Source of the DNA: Tamlana sp. I1
Lineage (GTDB): Bacteria > Bacteroidota > Bacteroidia > Flavobacteriales > Flavobacteriaceae
DNA length: 64,000 bases
Assembly (NCBI RefSeq): GCF_015355625.1
Contig: NZ_JACLAF010000006.1
Span: forward strand, 62,001-126,000
Reading direction: 5' to 3'
Both the position numbers and the translations under genes were made by a program. Position 1 is the first letter of the stretch; the number at the start of each line of letters is the position of its first letter. The notes under the pieces are model-generated. The model had not been told where the DNA came from. It was given only the letters and a program-made list of their open reading frames with translations, and did no database searches. Positions 34,891-44,383 of this stretch are shown here, piece by piece.

Positions 34891-37584
34891 ATGAAAAAAG
34901 CTTTAAAAATTATTGGCATCACTTTACTTAGCATTCTAATTTTACTCATTGCTATTCCCTTTGTTTTTCAAGGTCAGATTAAAGAGTTGGTTAAAACAGC
35001 CATTAACCAAAACCTAAATGCAAAGGTAGAATTTAGCGATGTTAGCCTTAGTTTAATTCAAAGTTTTCCAAAAGCCCAAGTAGGCATTAGCGATTTGGTA
35101 ATTACCAATTTAGAGCCTTTTCAAGACGAAACTTTTGCTACCATTAAAAGCATAGCGTTTACCATGTCGATTAAGGAACTTTTCAAAAAGGCCAATGAAC
35201 CGCTTGTTATCAATTCCATTTATGTGAACGAAGCGCTTATCACATTAAAAACAGATAAATTCGGAAATAACAATTACGATATTACTAAAGAAGATAACGG
35301 TAACGCTTCCGCGGAAGCTAAACCAAGCAATTTCACGTTTAGTATTGAAGATTATAAAATTCAAAATAGTGCCTTTACTTATATTGACGAACTTTCAAAA
35401 ACCACCGCACAACTTACCGAATTAAACCATGAAGGTCATGGCACATTTTCAGCCGAAATCTCCGAATTAGACACCAAAAGTGAAGCAAACATTAGCTTTA
35501 CCCTAGACAGCATAAACTACCTAAACAGCAATCCTATAAAGTTAGATGCTTTAATTGGTTTAGATCTTGCCAATAGCAAATACACCTTTAAAGACAACAA
35601 AGCTTTTTTTAACGATTTGCCTATTCATTTTGAAGGTTACGTGCAACAACTTGAAAACGGACAACACATAGACATCACTTTTGAAAACCCCGAATCGTCT
35701 TTTAAAAGTTTCTTGGCGGCCATTCCTGAAATCTACTCAAAAAACATTGAAAACGTAGAAACTACAGGCGATTTCAAACTTAAAGGCATCGTAAAAGGAA
35801 TGATGACCGAAGAAACCATTCCTACTTTAGATATCAACATCACCTCCAACAATGCCTCGTTTAAATACCCTGACTTACCAAAAAAGGTTGAAAACATCGT
35901 AATTAACACCACAATAAAAAACACCACAGGAAATGTTGATGATACTTATGTTGATGTAAAAGCTTTAAATTTCAAAATCGATCAAGACGTTTTTAAATCG
36001 TCTATTCTCCTTAAAAACATCACTGGAAATATGGCCGTAAATGCTGTAATTAATGGTGTTTTAAACCTTGGCAACCTCACTAAAGCGTATCCTTTAGAAT
36101 TGGACACACCTTTAAGCGGACTATTAAAAGCTAACATGAATACGGCTTTTGACATGAACGCGATTGAAACAAATGCCTACGAACGTATTAAAGCTTCAGG
36201 AAATGCCACCATTACCAATTTTGTTTTTTCTTCGGATGCGATGAATCATCCTATGGATATTTCAAACATTGATATCACCTTTAATCCTTCAACCGTTAGC
36301 CTTAACGATTTCAAGGCTAAAACTGGCAAAAGTGATTTAAAAGCAACAGGAACCATTAATAACCTTTTAGGTTTTATGTTAAGTAACGGCACGCTTCAAG
36401 GTCATTTTGATTTGTATGCAAATAATTTAGCGGTTTCCGATTTTATGTCTGAAACTGAAGTTGAAACAGTAACAAATCAAAACACCAAAGAAACCGAAGC
36501 TTTAAAAATTCCAGCCTTTTTAGATTGTACCATTAAAGCGGTTGCCAAAAATGTGGCTTACGATAATTTAAACTTAAAAGACGTGATGGGTACGCTTTTA
36601 ATAAAAGACCAACAAGCCACGATAAAAGATTTAACTTCGAGTTTATTTGACGGAAAGCTGGCTGTAAACGGAAGCGTTTCAACAAAAAAAGAAGTCCCTG
36701 CCTTTTCGTTTAATCTGGGCATAAATGGTTTTGATATTTCTAAAGCTTTTCAAGGTTTAGAACTTTTACAAAACTTAGCACCTATAGCCAAACTGCTTCA
36801 AGGTACATTAAACTCAACTATGGCTTTATCGGGCGATTTAACCAAGGATTTAACTCCAAATTTAAACACGCTAACAGGAAATGCGCTTACCGAATTATTA
36901 GGCGGAAAAGTAAATACCAATCAAGGGGAATTGTTTAACAAATTAGAAGGTGCTTTAAGCTTTGTTGATTTTAACAAATTGAACTTAAAAGATTTAAAAA
37001 CAAAGATTGAATTTGCCAACGGACAAGTAAGCGTAAAACCTTTTGAAGTAAAATATGAAGATATTACCATAGATATTTCGGGCGCCCATGGTTTTGATAA
37101 ATCGATTGATTATAACGCCGTGTTTAATGTGCCTGCGAAATATTTAGGAAGTGATATAAACCGCATTATTGGAAAAATTGACACACCAGAAGCAAACAAC
37201 ATTGCCATTCCGGTTACCGCTGCCATTGGAGGTACGTTTACAAGTCCAACAGTTAAAACCGATTTAACCAGTGGAATGTCTAATTTAACAAACCAACTTA
37301 TTGAAATTGAAAAACAAAAACTCCTTAATAAAGGCACAAAACAAGCACAAAACATGCTAGGTGAATTAATAAGTGGTAATAAATCGAAAACAGATTCTCT
37401 TAAAACCAATCAAAATAATTCGGTTAACGATGTGCTTAACGGACTCCTTGGTGGAAGTAAAACAACGTCTAAAGACAGCACAAACACGAAATCGAATACC
37501 ACAAAAAGCACAAACGATGCTGTAAAAAATGCCCTTAGCGGATTGCTAGGCGGCAAGAAAAAGAAAACTGACAGCGTTAAATAA
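34891..37584 (+). CDS. AsmA-family inner membrane-anchored periplasmic protein
   Basis: An 897-residue AsmA-like protein. One N-terminal membrane anchor (about 5-28) precedes a long periplasmic region rich in beta strands. It begins with the AsmA motif FSDVSLSLIQSFPKAQVGISDLVI (about 48-71) and ends in an AsmA_2-type repeat region (ANGQVSVKPFEVKYEDI). The last 90 residues are low-complexity Lys/Ser/Thr-rich with two GLLGG repeats. AsmA-like proteins belong to a group thought to move phospholipids between membranes; that role here is inferred. It is followed directly by the tandem repeat array. Confidence 0.88.
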   Translation: MKKALKIIGITLLSILILLIAIPFVFQGQIKELVKTAINQNLNAKVEFSDVSLSLIQSFPKAQVGISDLVITNLEPFQDETFATIKSIAFTMSIKELFKKANEPLVINSIYVNEALITLKTDKFGNNNYDITKEDNGNASAEAKPSNFTFSIEDYKIQNSAFTYIDELSKTTAQLTELNHEGHGTFSAEISELDTKSEANISFTLDSINYLNSNPIKLDALIGLDLANSKYTFKDNKAFFNDLPIHFEGYVQQLENGQHIDITFENPESSFKSFLAAIPEIYSKNIENVETTGDFKLKGIVKGMMTEETIPTLDINITSNNASFKYPDLPKKVENIVINTTIKNTTGNVDDTYVDVKALNFKIDQDVFKSSILLKNITGNMAVNAVINGVLNLGNLTKAYPLELDTPLSGLLKANMNTAFDMNAIETNAYERIKASGNATITNFVFSSDAMNHPMDISNIDITFNPSTVSLNDFKAKTGKSDLKATGTINNLLGFMLSNGTLQGHFDLYANNLAVSDFMSETEVETVTNQNTKETEALKIPAFLDCTIKAVAKNVAYDNLNLKDVMGTLLIKDQQATIKDLTSSLFDGKLAVNGSVSTKKEVPAFSFNLGINGFDISKAFQGLELLQNLAPIAKLLQGTLNSTMALSGDLTKDLTPNLNTLTGNALTELLGGKVNTNQGELFNKLEGALSFVDFNKLNLKDLKTKIEFANGQVSVKPFEVKYEDITIDISGAHGFDKSIDYNAVFNVPAKYLGSDINRIIGKIDTPEANNIAIPVTAAIGGTFTSPTVKTDLTSGMSNLTNQLIEIEKQKLLNKGTKQAQNMLGELISGNKSKTDSLKTNQNNSVNDVLNGLLGGSKTTSKDSTNTKSNTTKSTNDAVKNALSGLLGGKKKKTDSVK

Positions 37585-37609
37585 TACGCTTTCAATGATT
37601 TTTTACGCC

Positions 37610-38725
37610 TTCTGTCCATTCAAGTGATGCGACCTAAGAAGCATCGTATCGAGAATCCAATTCTAATTAAAATTTACTTCCGAAGAAAAACAACATCAAA
37701 AAAATTCTGTCCATTCGAGTAATGCGACCTAGGAGCATCGTATCGAGAATCTGGTTCTAATTAAAATTTACTTCCGAAGAAAAAACAACATCAAAAAACC
37801 TCTGTCAATTCGAGTGATGCGACCCTAGGAGCATCGTATCGAGAATCCAGTTCTAATTAAAATTTACTTCCGAAGAAATAACTACATCAAAAAAACTTCT
37901 GTCAATTCGAGTGATACGACCCTAGGAGCATCGTATCGAGAATCCAATTCTAATTAAAATTTACTTCAGAAGAAAAACAACATCAAAAAACTTCTGTCAA
38001 TTCGAGTGATGCGACCTTAGGAGCATCGTATCGAGAATCCAATTCTAATTAAAATCTAATTCCGAAAAAAAACAACATCAAAAAAACTTCTGTCCATTCG
38101 AGTGATGCGACCTTAGGAGCATCGTATCGAGAATCTTGTTCTAATTAAAATTTACTTCAGAAGAAAAAACTACATCAAAAAAACTTCTGTCCATTCGAGT
38201 GATGCGACCTTAGGAGCATCGTATCGAGAATCTTGTTCTAATTAAAATTTACTTCCGAAGAAAAACAACATCAAAAAAACTTCTGTCCATTCGAGTGATG
38301 CGACCTAAGGAACATGGTATCGAGAATCTAGTTCTGATTTAAATTTACTTCAGAAGAAAAAACTACATCAAAAAACCTCTGTCAATTCGAGTGATGCGAC
38401 CTAAGGAGCATCGTATCGAGAATCCAGTTCTAATTAAAATTTACTTCCGAAGAAATAACTACATCAAAAAACCTCTGTCCATTCGAGTGATGCGACCTAA
38501 GGAGCATCGTATCGAGAATCTTGTTCTAATTAAAATTTACTTCCGAAGAAAAAACTACATCAAAAAACTTCTGTCCATTCGAGTGATGCGACCTTAGGAG
38601 CATCGTATCGAGAATCTTGTTCTAATTAAAATTTACTTCCGAAGAAAAAACTACATCAAAAAACTTCTGTCCATTCGAGTGATGCGACCTTAGGAGCATC
38701 GTATCGAGAATCTAGTTCCTAATAA
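37610..38725 (+). repeat. Tandem array of twelve 96-bp units
   Basis: Units begin TCTGTC(C/A)ATTCGAGTGATGCGA at about 37610, 37706, 37801, 37898, 37993, 38089, 38186, 38282, 38378, 38474, 38570 and 38666, a spacing of 95-98 bp. Each unit has an imperfect palindromic core (ATTCGAGTGATGC, CCTTAGG or CCTAGG, GCATCGTATCGAGAAT) and an AT-rich connector with CTTCCGAAG or CTTCAGAAG. Variation is mostly single bases; some changes (TTGTTC versus CAGTTC, CTACATC versus CAACATC) are shared by several units, suggesting array expansion by unequal exchange. The open frame at 38391-38597 only translates repeats. There is no spacer diversity, so it is not CRISPR. Confidence 0.95.
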
Positions 38726-38762
38726 AATTAATTTTCAACAAAAAAGAAGATTAAAAAAACTC

Positions 38763-38818
38763 AAAATCGTTCAAAATTCATCAAAATCGAGCCGTTTTCA
38801 ACGGTTTTGAACGATTTT
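38763..38818. repeat. Large hairpin upstream of rpoD
   Basis: AAAATCGTTCAAAA (38763-38776) and TTTTGAACGATTTT (38805-38818) are a perfect 14-bp inverted repeat. The enclosed sequence has its own 5-bp hairpin CCGTT/AACGG (38792-38804). The outer stem ends in a short T run, so it could terminate transcripts entering from the repeat array. It lies about 80 bp before the rpoD start. Confidence 0.7.
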
Positions 38819-38898
38819 TCATAATAAAACACGTAAATATTAGGTTTTTCAGATAAAAAGCTTATGTTATAGGTTAGACATAATCTTAAAAAATCTAT

Positions 38899-39762
38899 AT
38901 GAGGCAATTAAAAATCACAAAACAAGTTACCAACCGCGAATCCAAATCTTTAGACAAATACCTTCAAGACATTAGTAAAATACCGTTAATTACCGCCGAA
39001 GAGGAAGTAGAATTAGCGCAGCGTATTAAAAAAGGGGATCAAAAAGCTTTAGATACGCTTACAACGGCCAACTTACGTTTTGTTGTTTCGGTCTCAAAAC
39101 AGTATCAAAATCAGGGTTTAACTTTGCCCGATTTAATCAACGAAGGCAACGCTGGCTTGGTAAAAGCGGCAAAACGATTTGATGAAACTAGAGGTTTTAA
39201 ATTTATCTCTTATGCGGTTTGGTGGATTAGACAAGCAATTCTTCAAGCTTTAGCACAACAATCTCGAATAGTTAGGTTACCTTTGAACAAAATTGGTTCG
39301 ATCAATAAAATAAATAAAGCGTATTCATTTTTAGAACAAACCCATGAAAGAGCACCTAGTGCTCAAGAGATTGCTACAACTTTAGACTTAACCGTTAGTG
39401 ATGTTAAGCAATCGATGAAAGTCTCTGGAAGACATGTATCTATGGATGCACCGTTAAAGGAAGGCGAAACGTTCAGCTTATACGATGTTGTTAAATCGAA
39501 TGAATCCAAATCACCGGATTCCGAATTAATACAAGAGTCCTTAAACGCCGATGTAAATCGTGCTTTAGAGACCCTATCGGATAAGGAAGCACAAGTTATT
39601 AGATACTTTTACGGTATTAGCGTAAAACAGTCCAAAAGTCTAGAAGAAATTGGCGTTGATTTTGGAATAACTAGAGAACGTGTAAGACAAATAAAAGAAC
39701 GTGGTATACGCAGATTACGTCACGCTTCAAAAAGCAGAGTACTAAAAACGTATTTGGGGTAA
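38899..39762 (+). CDS. rpoD: Primary sigma factor RpoD of the short Bacteroidota type
   Basis: A 287-residue group 1 sigma-70 factor lacking region 1.1. Region 1.2 ([25 protein letters not shown]), 2.1-2.4 ([49 protein letters not shown]), region 3 and region 4 ([26 protein letters not shown]) are all present. In this phylum it recognises the TTTG/TAnnTTTG promoters described here rather than the TTGACA/TATAAT type. It is followed 32 bp later by rpsU. Confidence 0.96.
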   Translation: MRQLKITKQVTNRESKSLDKYLQDISKIPLITAEEEVELAQRIKKGDQKALDTLTTANLRFVVSVSKQYQNQGLTLPDLINEGNAGLVKAAKRFDETRGFKFISYAVWWIRQAILQALAQQSRIVRLPLNKIGSINKINKAYSFLEQTHERAPSAQEIATTLDLTVSDVKQSMKVSGRHVSMDAPLKEGETFSLYDVVKSNESKSPDSELIQESLNADVNRALETLSDKEAQVIRYFYGISVKQSKSLEEIGVDFGITRERVRQIKERGIRRLRHASKSRVLKTYLG

Positions 39763-39794
39763 CCTAAATACTGAAAATTAATAAATATCGAGAT

Positions 39795-39989
39795 ATGTTA
39801 AAAATCATTGTAAAAGACGGCGAAAACATAGAGCGTGCCTTAAAACGCTACAAAAGAAAACACAGAAATATTAAAGTGATGCAAAACTTAAGAGACGGAC
39901 AATTCTTTACAAAACCATCTGTAAAAAAACGTCGTCAAGTTCAAAAGGCATCTTACATTCAAGGTTTAAGAGATCAAGAAGAGATTTAA
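39795..39989 (+). CDS. rpsU: Small ribosomal subunit protein bS21
   Basis: A 64-residue basic protein with the bS21 signatures DGENIERALKRYKRK and FTKPSVKKRRQVQKASYIQGLRD. bS21 sits beside the anti-Shine-Dalgarno region of 16S rRNA; in Bacteroidota it helps hide that sequence. The region before the ATG (AATATCGAGATATG) shows no Shine-Dalgarno motif. It is cotranscribed with rpoD and ends at a clear terminator. Many flavobacteria have more than one bS21 paralogue, so this may not be the only copy. Confidence 0.93.
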   Translation: MLKIIVKDGENIERALKRYKRKHRNIKVMQNLRDGQFFTKPSVKKRRQVQKASYIQGLRDQEEI

Positions 39990-40011
39990 TCTATTCTTTA
40001 ATATAACACAG

Positions 40012-40046
40012 AAACCCATTTATAATTAATTTATAGATGGGTTTTT
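40012..40046. terminator. Bidirectional terminator between rpsU and the DUF2797 gene
   Basis: AAACCCAT and ATGGGTTT, extended by TTATAA/TTTATAG pairing, form a stem followed by T on the plus strand and by T on the minus strand after the DUF2797 stop. It overlaps the last bases of that gene by two positions. Confidence 0.8.
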
Positions 40047-40839
40047 AGTTTACGGTAATGCTAACCACCAAACCTTCGTTGGCACGTACATTAAAAACAG
40101 TGTCGTCTTCAAAAATAAGATACTGCCCTTTAATACCAACCAATTTCCCGGTGTATTGCTGCTCTTTCAGAATATTTAAACTCTTAGGTTTTACAGGATA
40201 TTTATGTACTGGGTAGTCAATATGTGTTTCTTTATTGCTTTCAATAAAATACGATTTCGCTTCATCTGGAATATAAGCTTCCAAGCGGTCGCGCCAAGTT
40301 TCTAAGCTTTCATCATCAATATCATTTTTAAGCATTTTTCGCCAATTGGTTTTATCGGCAATATGATCTTTTAGCGCCACCTCTGTAATGCCCGCCAAAT
40401 AACGGTTAGGCACTTCTACAATTTCAATGGCTTCATGCGCACCTTGATCAATCCAACGCGTGGGCACCTGCGATTTTCTAGTCACACCTACTTTCACATT
40501 ACTAGAATTTGCCAAATACACAATATGCGGTTTTAATTGCACCGCTTTTTCGTATTCTAAATTGCGATCTTCAATACCCAAATGTGCTTTACTTAATTCT
40601 GGATGCATAATCCAATCGGCAGCTTGCGGAATTTCAAAAAAACATTGCTTATCAAAACCTTGTCGGTAAATAGGCTTGTCCATACCACAATTCAAACATT
40701 GATATTTAACAAACTGAATACTAATGTTTTTGTCCAATAATTGGTTTACATTTAGGAAATCATTTTCAAATACTAAATAATATTGAATAGGACTTGAAAA
40801 TTCTGTGTCCATTTTTGTTAAAACACCTTGGTAGGTCAT
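40045..40839 (-). CDS. DUF2797 protein
   Basis: A 264-residue cytoplasmic protein of the DUF2797 family. It has Cys residues in the pattern CLNCGMDK plus a later KQCFF, suggesting metal binding. A conserved middle region follows: KPHIVYLANSSNVKVGVTRKSQVPTRWIDQGA, which resembles GIY-YIG-like segments. The function is not established. It is divergent from the GH3-family gene with a 42-bp gap, so the two promoters are close together. Confidence 0.88.
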   Translation of the reverse strand: MTYQGVLTKMDTEFSSPIQYYLVFENDFLNVNQLLDKNISIQFVKYQCLNCGMDKPIYRQGFDKQCFFEIPQAADWIMHPELSKAHLGIEDRNLEYEKAVQLKPHIVYLANSSNVKVGVTRKSQVPTRWIDQGAHEAIEIVEVPNRYLAGITEVALKDHIADKTNWRKMLKNDIDDESLETWRDRLEAYIPDEAKSYFIESNKETHIDYPVHKYPVKPKSLNILKEQQYTGKLVGIKGQYLIFEDDTVFNVRANEGLVVSITVN

Positions 40840-40881
40840 AAAAAAAAGTGTTATTTTTAAAAAATTAAAGATAAAATAAAT

Positions 40882-42411
40882 ATGCCAATACCCATAGTTA
40901 ATTCGATTGCATCTTGGTTTTTAAAAAAACGATTTCATCAAATAGAATTGTTTCTAAAATACCCTAATGAAGTGCAAAACGAATTGCTAATGAGTTTAAT
41001 TCATTTTGCAAAAGACACCGAGTTTGGTAAAACCTACGATTTTGCATCCATTAAAAACTACAAAACTTTCGCAGAACGTGTACCCATTAAAAACTACGAT
41101 GGATGGCAAGATGTAATAGATCGTTCCCGACAAGGAGAAACCAATCTTTTCTGGCCCACACCCATAAAATGGTTTGCTAAATCTAGCGGAACCACCAATG
41201 CAAAAAGTAAATTTATTCCCGTTAGTGAAGAATCTTTAGAAGACTGCCATTATGCAGCAAGTAAAGATTTACTCTGCATGTATTTAAACAATAATGAAGA
41301 TTCGCAATTGTTTACAGGGAAGAGTTTACGCTTAGGCGGAAGCAAACAATTACACAAAGAAAACGGTACTGTTTTTGGCGATTTATCGGCGATTTTAATT
41401 GATAACATGCCTTTTTGGGCAGAATTTAGCAGTACACCAGGCAATAAGGTTTCTTTAATGAGCGACTGGGAATATAAAATGCAAGCTATTGTTGATGAAA
41501 CCAGAAACGAAAATGTAACCAGCCTAGCAGGCGTACCGTCTTGGATGCTTGTTTTACTAAATAACGTTCTAGAAACCACAGGAAAAAACAGCATACTTGA
41601 TGTTTGGCCAAACCTGGAAGTTTACTTTCATGGCGGCGTGAGTTTTACACCGTACGCCGATCAATACAAAAAAATTCTCCCAACATCAGGGTTTAAATAT
41701 TACGAAATTTATAATGCTTCGGAAGGATTTTTTGCGATTCAAGATCAAAACCATTCCGATGAACTGCTTTTAATGCTGGATTACGGCATTTTTTACGAGT
41801 TTATTCCGATGGATATTTATGCGACTTCCGAAGAAAAAGCCATTCCGCTTAGCGAAGTTGAATTGCATAAAAATTACGCGGTTATCATTACCACAAATGC
41901 TGGATTGTGGCGCTATAAAATTGGTGACACCGTACGTTTTACATCGTTAAGCCCATACCGTGTTAAGGTTTCGGGACGTACCAAACATCATATAAATGTT
42001 TTTGGTGAAGAGCTTATTATTGAAAACGCAGAAAACGCTTTAAAAACGGTTTGTAAAGCGACACATTCTGAAATTGTAGATTTTACTGCTGCCCCTATTT
42101 TTATGGCTGGCAAAGAAAAAGGCGCACACGAATGGCTTATTGAATTTAAAACACCCCCAAAAGATCTCAACCAATTTAATGAATTGTTTGACAATGCCCT
42201 GAAAGCACTAAATTCCGATTACGAAGCGAAACGATTTAACAACATCACTTTAAACAAACCTAAAATAAATATCGCTAGAAACCGACTGTTTTACGATTGG
42301 CTAAAACAGAACAACAAACTAGGAGGCCAGCATAAAATTCCTCGCCTTTCTAACACAAGAGAATATATGGATGAGCTTAAAGCGCTTAACACACGTGAAT
42401 TTGTAGGTTAA
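40882..42411 (+). CDS. GH3-family adenylate-forming enzyme
   Basis: A 509-residue member of the GH3 auxin-responsive family in the ANL superfamily. The phosphate-binding motif is AKSSGTTNAKSKFIPVS (about 98-114). Later motifs are YNASEGFFAIQD (about 278-289), YGIFYEFIPM and the WRYKIGDTVRF hinge region. Plant GH3 enzymes join amino acids to acyl hormones; the bacterial members have no settled substrate. ATP-dependent acyl-adenylate formation is the safe inference. Confidence 0.88.
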   Translation: MPIPIVNSIASWFLKKRFHQIELFLKYPNEVQNELLMSLIHFAKDTEFGKTYDFASIKNYKTFAERVPIKNYDGWQDVIDRSRQGETNLFWPTPIKWFAKSSGTTNAKSKFIPVSEESLEDCHYAASKDLLCMYLNNNEDSQLFTGKSLRLGGSKQLHKENGTVFGDLSAILIDNMPFWAEFSSTPGNKVSLMSDWEYKMQAIVDETRNENVTSLAGVPSWMLVLLNNVLETTGKNSILDVWPNLEVYFHGGVSFTPYADQYKKILPTSGFKYYEIYNASEGFFAIQDQNHSDELLLMLDYGIFYEFIPMDIYATSEEKAIPLSEVELHKNYAVIITTNAGLWRYKIGDTVRFTSLSPYRVKVSGRTKHHINVFGEELIIENAENALKTVCKATHSEIVDFTAAPIFMAGKEKGAHEWLIEFKTPPKDLNQFNELFDNALKALNSDYEAKRFNNITLNKPKINIARNRLFYDWLKQNNKLGGQHKIPRLSNTREYMDELKALNTREFVG

Positions 42412-42526
42412 TTCATAAACAAACAAGCTGTTATCGAATTAATTAGCTGTTAATCTATAGGTTATTGAAACGAAAGGGTTCTAGCTTATATTTACACCAA
42501 CCATTTACTAACCTAACCTTTTCTAA

Positions 42527-44113
42527 ATGAAAACGAAACTTTGTTTTCTAATTTTTCTTGTCTCTCACATGGTTTTTAGTCAAAGCACAAAAAACGCAAA
42601 TACGGCAGAAAACACAAGTATAAAAACGTCTCAATCAACTAAAATTGGTCCAAACGGCTTCCTTTTTGAGATGCAGCCTACTACCATCAATTCTGATTTT
42701 TCTGAAATTGGCTCAGGCTTCTTCAGAAATAAATTCATTATGGTGTCCGCAAAAAAAATTGGAGCTTTAGCAAAAATAGACCACAATACAAATGAAGCTT
42801 ACAAAGAATTGTATTGTGTAGATGTGGATGCTGAAAATGGCGCATTACACAGACCATTATCTTACTCCAGAATAATAAACACCCAGTTAAGTGAAGACCA
42901 GATTACGTTTTCAAAAGATGAAAAAACGGCATATTTTACACGTAGTACTCATGAAAACTCGTTAGAATTTAAACTGTACAAAACAACTTTAGAAAAAGAC
43001 TCCAAAGGTAATTGGATAGACGAAACCTTACTAGATATTAACAAACCCAATGTTTCTATTGAAACCCCATTTATAAATCACACAGGCGACAAACTGTATT
43101 TTGCTGCAAATTATCCTGACAGTAAAGGCGGTTTCGATATTTATGTTGCTAATATAAATAGTGATGGTAGCCTAGGAGCGCCTAAAAATTTAGGAAGCAC
43201 TATTAATACAGTGCAAGATGAAAAATACCCAGCGCTTTCCTTAGACGACCATTTCTTGTATTTTGCCTCGAAAGGCCATGAAAACATAGGAGGTTACGAT
43301 ATTTTTAGAAGTGAAATTTCTAAAGACCACTATAAATCACCGCGAAATTTAGGCTCTACAATTAATACTGAAAACGACGAAATAGCTTTCTTCCTAGCTA
43401 CAGAAAACAGAGGCTATGTATCGTCTAACAAAGCTGGCGGCGTTGGCAGTTACGATATTTATATTGCCATAAACAAACACGTAAACCAAACTCTTAGAGG
43501 AATTGTTTCGGATTTAGACACCCATATTAAACTACCAAATACCCAATTAAGTTTACTAAATGATGAAGGTGAAGTGGTTGGCAAAACAGTTACCGCTGAA
43601 GACGGATCATACACCTTTAATGTTGCCCCTTTAGAGAACTATAGCATCATTGTTCATAAAGATGGTTTCGAGAATACTACCATCCCTTTCTATGCCGATA
43701 AAGGCATTGAGACAGAATACACCCAAAACATTGAATTGGAAACCATACCACCTATTGTTACGGAAACAAATATTGTTTTAGAAAATATTTATTTCGATTT
43801 TAATAAATGGAATGTAAAAGAAGAATCGTTTATCTCTTTAAATAAAATTGCGAAAGTACTAAACGATAATCCTAACATGAAACTAGCCATTAATGCCCAC
43901 ACTGACAATAAAGGTAGCGCGAGTTACAACTTAAGACTTTCTGAAAAACGAGCAGCCTCAGCCGTAAATTATTTAGTAAAAAATGGCATCTCAAAAAGCA
44001 GGCTGAAATCGAAAGGCTATGGCGAATCTGAACCACTAATTGATTGCAAAAACAATTGTTCGGCAGAAGATTTACAAGCCAACAGACGCATAGAATTTGT
44101 GATTATAAAATAG
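42527..44113 (+). CDS. OmpA-family outer membrane protein with PD40 propeller and carboxypeptidase-regulatory-like domain
   Basis: A 528-residue protein. A signal peptide (MKTKLCFLIFLVSHMVFSQ) precedes a PD40/WD40-like beta-propeller (about 130-325; GGFDIYVANIN, GGYDIFRSEIS, GSYDIYIAIN), a carboxypeptidase-regulatory-like fold (about 326-400) and an OmpA peptidoglycan-binding domain (about 415-528; IYFDFNKWNVKEES, NAHTDNKGSASYNLRLSEKRA). It would bridge outer membrane and peptidoglycan. The T9SS protein PorE has the same domains plus an N-terminal TPR region, which is absent here, so it is likely a paralogue and not PorE itself. Confidence 0.87.
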   Translation: MKTKLCFLIFLVSHMVFSQSTKNANTAENTSIKTSQSTKIGPNGFLFEMQPTTINSDFSEIGSGFFRNKFIMVSAKKIGALAKIDHNTNEAYKELYCVDVDAENGALHRPLSYSRIINTQLSEDQITFSKDEKTAYFTRSTHENSLEFKLYKTTLEKDSKGNWIDETLLDINKPNVSIETPFINHTGDKLYFAANYPDSKGGFDIYVANINSDGSLGAPKNLGSTINTVQDEKYPALSLDDHFLYFASKGHENIGGYDIFRSEISKDHYKSPRNLGSTINTENDEIAFFLATENRGYVSSNKAGGVGSYDIYIAINKHVNQTLRGIVSDLDTHIKLPNTQLSLLNDEGEVVGKTVTAEDGSYTFNVAPLENYSIIVHKDGFENTTIPFYADKGIETEYTQNIELETIPPIVTETNIVLENIYFDFNKWNVKEESFISLNKIAKVLNDNPNMKLAINAHTDNKGSASYNLRLSEKRAASAVNYLVKNGISKSRLKSKGYGESEPLIDCKNNCSAEDLQANRRIEFVIIK

Positions 44114-44324
44114 AAAAACAAGAAATCCGATTAAAAGCACGCTAATAACGTAATTAAACGAGTATTTTAACCTGTGGTCTAAAACACACAAAACCAGATT
44201 GTTCAAGTTTAATTATAAGAATACCTTTGGGCAGAATTTTGAAGACAAACAAGTAAACATTACTAAATCTAGTGATTTTACTCTTCTTATAAATATTATA
44301 CCCTTTGTATTAATTAATATCCAC

Positions 44325-44358
44325 AAAAAAACCCACACGACTCTCCGTGTGGGTTTTT
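44325..44358. terminator. Strong bidirectional terminator between the OmpA gene and clpX
   Basis: A perfect AAAACCCACACG/CGTGTGGGTTTT stem with a 6-nt loop has A residues before it and T residues after it, so it works on both strands. It lies 26 bp after the clpX stop. Confidence 0.9.
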
Positions 44359-44383
44359 AACATATTATATCTTGAACTTTAAA

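Noticed and set aside
38391-38597. 68-codon gene
   Set aside because: It is a translation of the tandem repeat itself; the peptide repeats with the DNA and has no start context.
37610-38725. CRISPR array
   Set aside because: The whole 96-bp unit is conserved, with no alternation of constant repeats and unique spacers, and no cas gene is near.
40882-42411. Plant-type auxin conjugation pathway
   Set aside because: GH3-family enzymes are widespread in Bacteroidota and nothing nearby points to auxin metabolism.
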